Positions 25,901 through 34,200 of a DNA stretch of 64,000 nucleotides are shown here, piece by piece. The notes beneath the pieces were generated by a model that did no database searches, was not told the DNA's origin, and was given only the letters and a program-made list of their open reading frames with translations. How positions within the stretch are numbered: the first letter of the stretch is position 1; each line of letters opens with the position of its first letter. Source of the DNA: Mesorhizobium sp. B2-3-12. Its GTDB lineage: Bacteria; Pseudomonadota; Alphaproteobacteria; Rhizobiales; Rhizobiaceae. The stretch covers positions 930,001-994,000 of the forward strand of contig NZ_VFVR01000001.1 in NCBI RefSeq assembly GCF_006442205.1. Reading direction: 5' to 3'. Made by a program: the position numbers and the translations under genes.

Positions 25901-28900
25901 CCCGAGATCGAACGCGTCCGAGTGCAGTGTCAGGGTAAGCCCGTCCACCTTCGCGGGGCTGGTGACGACCGAGGGCAGGATCGCGGAAAAATCCAGCCTG
26001 GCATGGGTGCTTTCGCCGGCGATTTTGGCCGACACCGATCGGACCTCGATCTTGACCGGGCTCTCCGCGCTTCCGAGCGTCAGCGGTAGACTGGGACCCG
26101 ATGAGGTCAGATCGATCGCGAAATCGCTGGCCCCGTTCGGGTTGATGGTGCCGGCGGCCTGGCCGGAGACCTTGTCGCCGGTGAGGGTGGCATGATCGAG
26201 GGCGACGCCGCCGGCAATCGTATAGCTGCCGACCGCTTCGACGGCGAGTGGTCCAAGCCCTGCCTGTCGGGTCTGGCTGGTCTCGGCGCCGGCCAGTTTC
26301 GCGTTGAACCGGATGTCGGGAGCGGCCGGCGCTCCGCTTACTTCAGCGATACCGTCAAGCGTTCCCGCGGCCTCCAGGCCGGGCAAGAACGCATTGGCAA
26401 GCGTGGCGGGCAAAGCTGAGACCCGCGCCGCGAGATCGAGCGTCTCGCCGGCACTGCCCGACAGCGCCACTCGGCCGCCGCCAATATCAAGCGCCAGCTT
26501 GTCGATGTTGGCCGTGCCGTTGGCGATGGTCAGAGCCGACGGTTCGGCAATCGCCGCCTTGATGCCGCGAACGGTGGCCTCGCCCGACGCAATCTCGACG
26601 CTGGCGGTGCCCTGGGCGATCTTCACCCGGCCGGCGGCGGTCGCCGGAATGCCCGCTATGGTCGCGCCGCCGCTGAAATTGGTCCAGTCGCCGTCGCGCT
26701 TGAGGTCGACGCCGATACCGCCGATTTCGGTGCTCCCCGAAGTGACCGCGTCGGCCTTGATAATGCCCGAGATCGCCGGCGCCTCGAGATAATTGGCGAT
26801 CAGCGCATTGATGGCGATCGCCTTGGCCGTCACCTCGCCACGCGCCACCGACGTGCTCTTGACATCGATGGCAATGGAAGGCGCGTCGCCGTCCTTGGCA
26901 AACAGGATGGTGCCGTTGATGTCGCCGGTCACCGCCTGGCCGGCGAGCGCGGCCAACTGGTCGATGGCAGGCGCGGCGAGCGTCAGCGTGCCCAGGGGCC
27001 TGAACTTGTCATCCAGTGCCAGGTCGCCCGAAACCTTGTTGTCGCCCAGCGAGACCAGGAAGCCGTTGATCGAACGCTTGCCCTCGCTGGTCACCAGGGC
27101 CGCCTTGATATCGAGAGGCTGGTCGTTGACGGCGCCGGTCAGCGAAACGTTGGCGGAAGGGCTCGTTATGTCGGCCTTGCCGCTCGCGGTCAGCTTGATG
27201 GCCTTCACCGTGCGGCCCGAGGCGGTCAGGCTGTCGCTGTCGGCGGTAACGGTGAAATCCGGCGCGGTGATCGCGCCGGTCGCCGACAGCGCGAAATCGA
27301 CCCCCCCGGCAACCGGTACGCCGACCGTCGGCGACAACACCGAAACGTCGCCCAACTTGCCCTTGATGTCGGCCTGGATGTCCGTGCCTTGCATGCTGGC
27401 CGTACCGCTGGCGCTGAGCGATCCCGAAGTGAGTTCGATCGAGTTCGCGGCGAAAGACCCCTGCGGATCGCGCGATGCCGTGGCCGAAAATTTCACCCGT
27501 CCGCCGAGCACCGAGGCGATCTGCTGCGGGAATGCGGTCGCCACGGCGTCGGCATTCATCTTGAGCTGCATCGACATGTCAGCGAGCGCCACCGTCGCCG
27601 TCAGCGACGCATTGAGCGCATCGGAACGCAGCGTGCCCTGATCGATGGCGATGGCGTCCTTGCTGACTGACCCGGCCAGATCGACATGGACCTTGCCGGT
27701 GATTAGCGGCGCCAACGTCGCGACGTCGCTTTTCAGACCGCCCGCGTCGAGCTTGACCGTGACCGGGCCGGAGCGATTCTGGATATCGAAGCCGTCGGAA
27801 TGGATTTGCGCCGCCAGATCGTCCAGCCGCGTGCCGCCGGCGACGATCGAAACGAAGGAAACGCCGATATCGACGATCGGCGCCTTGCCGTCGCCGAAGG
27901 CGCGTGCGGTGGCGTTCTTGATCGCGAGCGTGATAGGCTGCGCCTTGCTGCCGACGCTGATCACCACGGGCGGGCCCTTGGCGGCGAGTTCGACCGACAG
28001 ATCGCTGGCACCGGCGGGATCGGCGATGCCGGAGGCGGCCCCGTGCACCGCATCGCTCTCGATGCTGGCCCTGTCGATGCTGATACCGCCAGCCGACGTG
28101 GCGGTGCCGGCGACATCGAAGCTGGTCTTGCCGGCAAACAATGGCTTCAGGTTTTCCGGCAGGAAGCGCGCGAAATCGCCGTCGCCCTTGGCCTCGACAT
28201 GATTGCCCTTGTCGGTGAGCTGGTGGCGGCCGGTGAGTTGGGTGACGATCTGATGGTCGACGAGGAAGGTGCCGACACCGCTCCAGTTGGCGAGCGGCCC
28301 GCTGCCCGAAACCACGATATCGACCGGCGGCGCATCCGGCAGCTTGAGCAAATTGGCAATGATGCCGCCGGCCGGCTCCGACGCCTTGAGGTCGAGGTCC
28401 AGCTTGTTGTCGGCGGGCGCGAAATGGATCTTGGCGTCGACATTGCCCTGCTTGCCGTCGTGGCGGGTGACGTTGAGCGCCGTCTCGACCGCCAGTGGCG
28501 CGGCATCGGCCTTGAGCATTCCCTTGGCCGCGAGCTCGGCAATGCCGCTGCCGGCCAGCTGCTCGCCGAGCGCGATTTCCGGCAGGTCGATCTGCTTGAT
28601 GTCGATGGAGACCGGCAGCGTCGTCGTGCCGCCCTGCGCTGGCGGCTGCGAACCGGCCACCGGCAGGCGCGCCAGTTCGATGCGCTCGGCCGCGATCCGC
28701 CCGGCGCTGAAGCTTTTCGACAGCAGCGCCGTCGGCGACCAGTCGACAGCCACCTTGCGCGCCACCAGCCAGGCACCCTCGCGGTCCTCCAGCACGACAT
28801 GGTCGACGCTGAGATTACCCGACCAGATGCCGTCGATGCCGCTGACGGTGACCTTGCTGTCGTCGCTGGAGGCCAGACGCGAAATGATGCCGGCGAGATT

Positions 28901-29011
28901 GTCGCGCCCGCGCTCGGTCTTGGTCAGCACGATGAGCGCGCCAATGGCGCCCGCGACCACGATCAGCAGCGTATAGAGGACAATGCGAAGGATGCGCCGG
29001 ACCGTCTTCAT
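22958..29011 (-). CDS. tamB: Translocation and assembly module protein TamB
   Basis: A 2017-residue AsmA/TamB-family protein. One N-terminal transmembrane helix (about residues 8-28) anchors it in the inner membrane; the rest is a very long beta-rich periplasmic repeat, ending in the conserved DUF490/TamB C-terminal domain (GRLSILGKRLTFTEGTV, FGRSMSNLSPLQIAQLAEAAG, YVTIQKGDK). TamB bridges the envelope and works with TamA in outer-membrane protein insertion or lipid transport. It is much longer than the roughly 1260 residues of E. coli TamB, largely because about 622 residues are duplicated in tandem. It starts one nucleotide after the tamA stop. Confidence 0.93.
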   Translation of the reverse strand: MKTVRRILRIVLYTLLIVVAGAIGALIVLTKTERGRDNLAGIISRLASSDDSKVTVSGIDGIWSGNLSVDHVVLEDREGAWLVARKVAVDWSPTALLSKSFSAGRIAAERIELARLPVAGSQPPAQGGTTTLPVSIDIKQIDLPEIALGEQLAGSGIAELAAKGMLKADAAPLAVETALNVTRHDGKQGNVDAKIHFAPADNKLDLDLKASEPAGGIIANLLKLPDAPPVDIVVSGSGPLANWSGVGTFLVDHQIVTQLTGRHQLTDKGNHVEAKGDGDFARFLPENLKPLFAGKTSFDVAGTATSAGGISIDRASIESDAVHGAASGIADPAGASDLSVELAAKGPPVVISVGSKAQPITLAIKNATARAFGDGKAPIVDIGVSFVSIVAGGTRLDDLAAQIHSDGFDIQNRSGPVTVKLDAGGLKSDVATLAPLITGKVHVDLAGSVSKDAIAIDQGTLRSDALNASLTATVALADMSMQLKMNADAVATAFPQQIASVLGGRVKFSATASRDPQGSFAANSIELTSGSLSASGTASMQGTDIQADIKGKLGDVSVLSPTVGVPVAGGVDFALSATGAITAPDFTVTADSDSLTASGRTVKAIKLTASGKADITSPSANVSLTGAVNDQPLDIKAALVTSEGKRSINGFLVSLGDNKVSGDLALDDKFRPLGTLTLAAPAIDQLAALAGQAVTGDINGTILFAKDGDAPSIAIDVKSTSVARGEVTAKAIAINALIANYLEAPAISGIIKADAVTSGSTEIGGIGVDLKRDGDWTNFSGGATIAGIPATAAGRVKIAQGTASVEIASGEATVRGIKAAIAEPSALTIANGTANIDKLALDIGGGRVALSGSAGETLDLAARVSALPATLANAFLPGLEAAGTLDGIAEVSGAPAAPDIRFNAKLAGAETSQTRQAGLGPLAVEAVGSYTIAGGVALDHATLTGDKVSGQAAGTINPNGASDFAIDLTSSGPSLPLTLGSAESPVKIEVRSVSAKIAGESTHARLDFSAILPSVVTSPAKVDGLTLTLHSDAFDLGNRAGPVSGTVSVDKVGLDNPTIAPLIAGKVTAALSARLSADAVAIDSGSLKSDALSSQVAGQVSLRDGAIDLKLNADAPSSALPAAARGMLGERAQISAALKRDPKGAISVDGLKLVSGGLTAQGQASLAYNKVAADITGVLADISPLSKDAKGAIAFALNAQGPAIAPDLSLTVNSDRLVVAEREITGLKLTATGKADAANPAANVQLTGNVAGQALQGSAVLATADGKSAINGLLLSLGKNRISGDLALDDKFVPEGTISLDLPDIGPLAALALEKAEGDVRGTIAFSKNGGAPQVIVKATTGSIVRGDLQAKAVSVDALIANYLVAPVISGKVRADTVTSGGTVISGIDVDLKRDGDWTGFSGGATVKGIPARAAGRVKVAGGTTTIELASGQATVQGIKAAIAQASTVSIANGTTTLDRLVLNLGGGTATVTGKVGQALDINAVLARVPMSLANSFSPGLDAAGSISGTVKVTGAPASPTVAFNIDAAGVQTSQTRGAGVGAVSVASSGSFAGNKLTFDANVSDGAGLGLKGGGTVTTAGTPALALDFNGAVPFGLLSEKLAAQGLSLTGNANVNVQVRGPATSPVIGGSVRTSGARLVDARSGLAVNDIAADVSIGNGVARINRLTGTLSTRGSLSASGTVGINPAQGFPADLSIKLTDGRYTDGRVVTANLGGDLTIKGPLTSAPVVAGTVNLAKTVITVPDKLPGSLAALDVKHKNAPGPVKAQDKALRPATTSGKSGGSGLALDVTVNAPNQIFIQGRGVDAELGGSLKLTGPASSPQAVGTFTLQRGRLSILGKRLTFTEGTVGFSGSLVPYLNLTATTTTTGATVTIVVSGEATNPKFTFSSVPALPEDEVLAQLIFGRSMSNLSPLQIAQLAEAAGQLAGVGGSTSLLENLRSAIGVDDLDVTTDDQGGTAVSAGKYLNDRTYVTIQKGDKPGSGKATIDLNVGRGVKLRGEATDAGEAKGGIFYEKEY
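24370..28101 (-). repeat. Internal tandem duplication within tamB
   Basis: Two coding units of about 1866 bp each (boundary near 26235; ends approximate) encode parallel segments. Examples are SGDLALDDKF, ALIANYL.AP.ISG, DLKRDGDWT.FSGGAT and ETSQTR / VQTSQTR. Two independent landmarks (27006 vs 25140 and 26682 vs 24816) are both exactly 1866 bp apart, so there is no net indel between them. Confidence 0.8.
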
Positions 29012-29012
29012 T

Positions 29013-30941
29013 TCAAAACGCCTGTCCGATGCCGGCATAGATGCCGAAATGCGGGTCGCCGGGGTCGCGGTTGAGCGGCACGGCCGCGTCGATGCGCAGC
29101 GGACCGAACGGCGTGACATAGCGCAGGCCGACACCGGCGCCGACCTTCACGTCGGAGAAGTCGGGAACCGACTTGGTCGACACCGTGCCGGCATCGACGA
29201 AGGGCACGATGCCGATCGTGTCGGTGACGGCGATGCGCATCTCGACAGAGGTCTCGAAGAACGACAGGCCGCCGATCGGCTGGCCGTTGAAGTCCTTGGG
29301 GCCGATGCCTTGATAGGCATAGCCGCGCACCGAGCCGCCGCCGCCTGAATAGAAGCGCCGGTCGGCCGGCACGTTCTGCAGTCCGGTACCGACGATCGAG
29401 CCGACGGCGACACGCTCGGCAAGCACGAACTTCGAGGCCGTGTCCAGCGACTGATAGGCCGATCCCTCGCCCTTCAGTTTGAGGAAGGCGGCACCACTCA
29501 ATATGTCGTAGCTGGGCTCCGCATAGGCAAGCACTCTAAAGCCGCTGGTCGGGTTCAGCCTGTTGTCCCGGTTGTCGTAGACATATTGCAGCGGAATGCT
29601 GGCGATCAGGTATTTGTGCTTGCCGAAGGCGTCATGGATGCGTGAGTAGTCGAGCGCCACTTCCGCCGACACGGTCTGCTTCTTGTCGAGTTCGTAGGAG
29701 AGCCCGGTGCTGCCCTTGACCGAGAAATGGTCGTACGCGTCCGGATGCTCCAGCACCGTCTTCACGCTGGCGAAGAACTTCGATGCCGGCCCGATCACCC
29801 CGGGTTTCTCGAACATGATGCCGGCATTGTAGTTGAGTTCCGACAGATTGTTGCTGCCGATGCCGCTGATAGCGCCGTCGATGCGCAGCTTTTCGGCGTG
29901 GCCAAACAGGTTGCGATGGCCCCAGTAGCCCTCCAGGCCAAGCCCCTCCGTGTTCGAGAACGTGCCGCCCAGCCCGAAATAGCGCGGCTTGCGCTCGCTG
30001 ACCTGCACGCCGATCGGGATGTTGCCGTCGGCGTCGAGCTTGTCGGCTTCCTTGAACGTCACGCTGTTGAAGACCTCGAGCGCCAGCAGCCGGTCGCGCG
30101 CGTCGCTGATCTCCTGCGGCGAGTACTGCCGGCCGCGCTTCAGCCCGGTCATGTATTCGGTGAAGTCGCGGTCGACCTTTTCCGTGCCTTCCACGGTGGT
30201 GGCGCCATAGCCGGCGACCGGCCCGGCGGCGACCGTCAGCGTCACGTCGAGCGTCGAGGTGGCATGATCGGCGACGATCTGCCGGTCGGTGACCTTGGCC
30301 AGCGGCCTGCCCTGCTCCTTCAGCGTCCGCACGATCAGCGCCTCGGCCTTGAGCACGGCGCCCGACCCGGCGTCGCCGCCTGATATCAGGCCGTAATCGG
30401 CGCTCATCAGCCCCGCCGCGTCGCCCTCCAGCCTGATATTGCCGAGGGTGAATTTGGGACCGGCGGCGACAGTGATTGCCACCGGGATAGGCTGTGGCCC
30501 CTTGAACTCGGCGTCCGGCGGCAACTCGTCGAGCGGCTTGCCTTCGATGGTGATGGTGACGACGCCCTCATACCGGGCATCGGCGTAAAGTGCGGCGACC
30601 AGCTGTTCACGGTCGCCGCGCGCCTTCGCCATCAGCCCGAGCGAACCCGAGACCGGCCGGTCCTCGTCGCCTTTCAGCGCCGAGGCGTTTTCGAGCTTCT
30701 TGACGAGGTCCTTGTCGGCATCGGGCGCGGAGATGGTCACCGCGTAGCGCAGCGGATCGACAATGTCGGCGTCCTCGTCGCTGGACGACCCCCAAAGCTT
30801 GATGCCGAAAAGCTCGAACGCGGCCGCGTGCCTCGATTGGCAAAGCAGCGCCGTCGAGCACATCATGGCCAAAAGCAGGGCGCGCGGAAGGGCGCGCCCT
30901 GGCGCTCTCCTTCCTGACATCTGCTTTTCATGCGCCGGCAT
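29013..30941 (-). CDS. tamA: Translocation and assembly module outer-membrane protein TamA
   Basis: A 642-residue Omp85-family protein. A signal peptide (ALPRALLLAMMCSTALLCQSRHAAA) is followed by POTRA domains (about 65-330, with GPQPIPVAITVAAGPKFTLGNIRLEG) and a 16-strand-type barrel containing FYSGGGGSVRGYAYQGIGP, which includes the conserved RGY motif of Omp85 proteins. It ends in Phe, as expected for a beta-signal. TamA is the outer-membrane partner of TamB. The genes are coupled, with one nucleotide between them. An in-frame ATG at 30920 is an equally plausible start. Confidence 0.93.
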   Translation of the reverse strand: MPAHEKQMSGRRAPGRALPRALLLAMMCSTALLCQSRHAAAFELFGIKLWGSSSDEDADIVDPLRYAVTISAPDADKDLVKKLENASALKGDEDRPVSGSLGLMAKARGDREQLVAALYADARYEGVVTITIEGKPLDELPPDAEFKGPQPIPVAITVAAGPKFTLGNIRLEGDAAGLMSADYGLISGGDAGSGAVLKAEALIVRTLKEQGRPLAKVTDRQIVADHATSTLDVTLTVAAGPVAGYGATTVEGTEKVDRDFTEYMTGLKRGRQYSPQEISDARDRLLALEVFNSVTFKEADKLDADGNIPIGVQVSERKPRYFGLGGTFSNTEGLGLEGYWGHRNLFGHAEKLRIDGAISGIGSNNLSELNYNAGIMFEKPGVIGPASKFFASVKTVLEHPDAYDHFSVKGSTGLSYELDKKQTVSAEVALDYSRIHDAFGKHKYLIASIPLQYVYDNRDNRLNPTSGFRVLAYAEPSYDILSGAAFLKLKGEGSAYQSLDTASKFVLAERVAVGSIVGTGLQNVPADRRFYSGGGGSVRGYAYQGIGPKDFNGQPIGGLSFFETSVEMRIAVTDTIGIVPFVDAGTVSTKSVPDFSDVKVGAGVGLRYVTPFGPLRIDAAVPLNRDPGDPHFGIYAGIGQAF

Positions 30942-31222
30942 TAAGACAACCTAGGTTACAAAACTAAAATTGGAATGAAGTTCTGAAGCGCTCGTAAAGG
31001 GGCCACAATCCAATTGTCTGAAATAGGGCGGGCTTGGAATTCACACCTTCTGCGTTTCCGCAAGAATGCGTGATCCCCTGTCCTATGGAGGTTACTGTCC
31101 GCATACCGGTCCTCGGCCGGAAAATAAACCGTTGGCAGGCGGCAACCTGCCGCGTCCGCGCGTTGACAAGCCCGACTGAAGCTTGAACATGCCCGGACGT
31201 CTGCAATTGTCTGGAGGGTGTA
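30942..31222. other. Divergent promoter region of tamA and the alpha-2-macroglobulin gene
   Basis: These 281 bp separate two divergent envelope genes. The tamA side is AT-rich (around 30950-30980). A GGAGGG ribosome-binding site for the right-hand gene lies at its end. No other element was recognised. Confidence 0.5.
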
Positions 31223-34200
31223 ATGGCAATGCGCGCGGCTCGTGGTCTGTCGATTCTCGTCCTTCTTTTCCTTGCCTGGGCCAACGCCTTAGCCTGGAAC
31301 GGCGTCGCGCAAGCGGCCGAGGCCCGGCGAATCGCAACGACGGACAATTCCGATTATTTCGGCTTCGATCTCCGGTCCGACCAGAACGTCACGCTCGACC
31401 AGTGCAAGACGACGTGTCTCGGCGATCCGGCTTGCCGCGCCTTCACCTACAACACCAAGGCAAAATGGTGCTTTCTCAAATCCGACTATAACCAGTTGAA
31501 ATCCTTCAACGGCGCGGTCGCCGGCAAGGTCGTGAACATCGACGGCGATCCCGATATCGGCGCGCCGCCGGAACTCGCCTTCTTCCCCAACTGGATGGCC
31601 GACCAGGCCCAGCAATACCGCAACAAGCTGCTCGGCCCCGCCTTCGACAAGCCGGCCGAGGGCATGGCCGCGCTGACGAATGCCGCCGAACAGGCCGTGC
31701 TGACCGGCGACCATCGCTCCGCCATGCAGAAATACGAGTCCGCGGTCTCGGTCATGCCTGACGACGGCCAGCTCTGGCTCAGGCTGGCGCGCGAAACGCT
31801 GGCCGTGCAGCCCGCCGCCAACACCTCCGAGGCCTCGACTTTGCCGGCAAACGGCACGTCGGCCGCTTTCAACGCCTACAAGCTGCTGCGCACCACCAGG
31901 ACGCGCGCCGAAGTGCTGGCGTTGCTTGGCAATGGTCTCGACAAACGCGATCTCTACCGGCCGGCGCTGCAGGCCTATGAGGCCAGTCTTGCGCTGGAAA
32001 CCTCGCCCGCGGTCCAGGCCGAATATGCCGATCTGAAGGCCCGCAAGGGGTTCCGCGTCATCGATCACTCCGTCGATGCCGACACCAGCGCGCCGCGCAT
32101 CTGCGCGCAATTCTCCGAGGAACTGGTCAAGACCGGCGTCGACTACGCGCAGTTCGTCACCGTCGACAACGCCCCGCCGAAGGGCGTCGAGGCCAAGGAC
32201 AAGCAGATCTGCGTCGAAGGGCTCGAACACGGCCAGCATTATGACGTCACCTTCCGCGCCGGCCTGCCGGCCGCGATCGGCGAAGTCACCGCCGCCCCCG
32301 TGGTGCTGTCGATCTACGTGCAGGATCGCGCCCCCTCCGCCCGCTTCACCGGCGACAGCTTCGTGCTGCCGGCCGGCGCGCGTCGCGGCATTCCGATCGT
32401 CACCGTCAACATGAATGCCGCCGAGATGAAGCTCTACCGCATCGGCGACCGTTCGCTGGCGCAGCTTCTGTCGGGCTACCAGTTCCTGCACCAGCTCGAC
32501 GGCTATGACATTTCCAACATTTCCGAGCAGATGGGCGAGCCGGTCTGGAAGGGCCAACTCGACATCGTCAGCGACCTCAACAAGGAAGTCACCACCTCCT
32601 TCCCGGTCGACGAGGCGCTGCCGCAGCGCAAGCCCGGCGTCTATGTGCTGACCGCGCAGCCCGTCAACGACAAGAGCGACGACTACGGTTCGCTGGCCAC
32701 GCAATGGTTCGTCGTCTCCGACATCGGCCTCTCGACCTATACCGGCCAGGATGGGCTCAATGTCTTCGCCCGTTCGCTGGGCTCCGCCAAGCCGATTGCC
32801 GGCGCCGAACTGACGCTGGTTGCCAGGAACAACGAGGTTCTCGGCACCGCGACGTCGGACGCGAACGGCCACGCCGTCTTCAACCCCGGCCTGACGCGCG
32901 GCGACGGCGGCATGGTGCCGGCCGTGCTGATGGCCAAGCAGGGCGACAATGACTTCGTCTTCCTCGACATGGCCAAGGCCGGTTTCGACCTGTCCGACCG
33001 TGGCGTCACCGGGCGTGCCGCCCCCGGCGCGCTCGACGTCTATGCCTGGACCGAGCGCGGCATCTACCGCGCCGGCGAGGACGTCCATGTCGCCGCACTT
33101 GCCCGCGACGGCGCGGCCAAGGCGGTCGAGAACCTGCCGCTCACCTTCATCTTCTCGCGCCCCGATGGCGTCGAGGACCGCCGCATCGTCAGCGACGGCG
33201 TCTCGGCCGGCGGCCACGCCGTCGACCTGCCGCTCGAACCCAACGCCATGCGCGGCACCTGGTCGGTGTCGATCCATACCGACCCCAAGCAGCCGGCGGT
33301 CGCCAGCCAGATGTTCCTGGTCGAGGATTTCGTGCCGGATCGCATCGAATTCGACATGAAGGCCGACAAACAGGAGATTGCGCGCGGCGAGACCGCCAAC
33401 ATCAACATTGACGGCCGTTTCCTCTATGGCGCGCCGGCGGCGGGCCTGGCGCTGGAAGGCGAACTGACGCTGTCGACGTCGCGCGACTGGGACCGCTTCC
33501 CCAACTTTTCCTTCGGCCTCGCCGACGAGCAGTCGGCCGAGCCGACGGTCACGCCGCTCACCGATCTGCCGGTGGTCGGCGATGACGGCAAGGCGACCTT
33601 CCCTGTTACCGTCGACCAGTTGCCCTCGACCACCAAGCTGGTCGACGGCAAGGTGACGGTGCGCATGCGCGAAACCGGCGGCCGCGCGATCGAACGCTCG
33701 CTCAACATCGGCATCCGCCCGCAAGGCCATATGATCGGCATCCGTCCGGATTTCGCCGATGGTGAAGTGCCGCAGGGCGGCACGGCCAAGTTCAGCCTGA
33801 TCGCCGTCGATCCCGACGGCAAGCGCGAGGCGCTGAAAGGCGCGCAGTGGTCGCTGGTCAAGGTCGAACGCAATTATCAGTGGTACCGCTCCAACAACTC
33901 CTGGAACTACGAGCCGGTCTCCCTGACCAAGTCGATCGCCAACGGCCAGATCGACCTCGGCGCCGATGGCGACGCCACCGTCTCCGTTCCCGTCGACTGG
34001 GGCCAGTACCGGCTCGAGGTCGAGACATCCGATCCCGAAGGGCCGGCGACCAGCTATGAGTTCGACGCCGGCTGGTATGTCGCCTCGACCACCACCGAGA
34101 CACCTGACGGCCTGGAGATTGCCCTCGACAAGGACAATTATGCCGCCGGCGAAGTGGCCAAGCTGAAAATCTCGCCGCATTTTGCCGGCGAACTTCTGAT

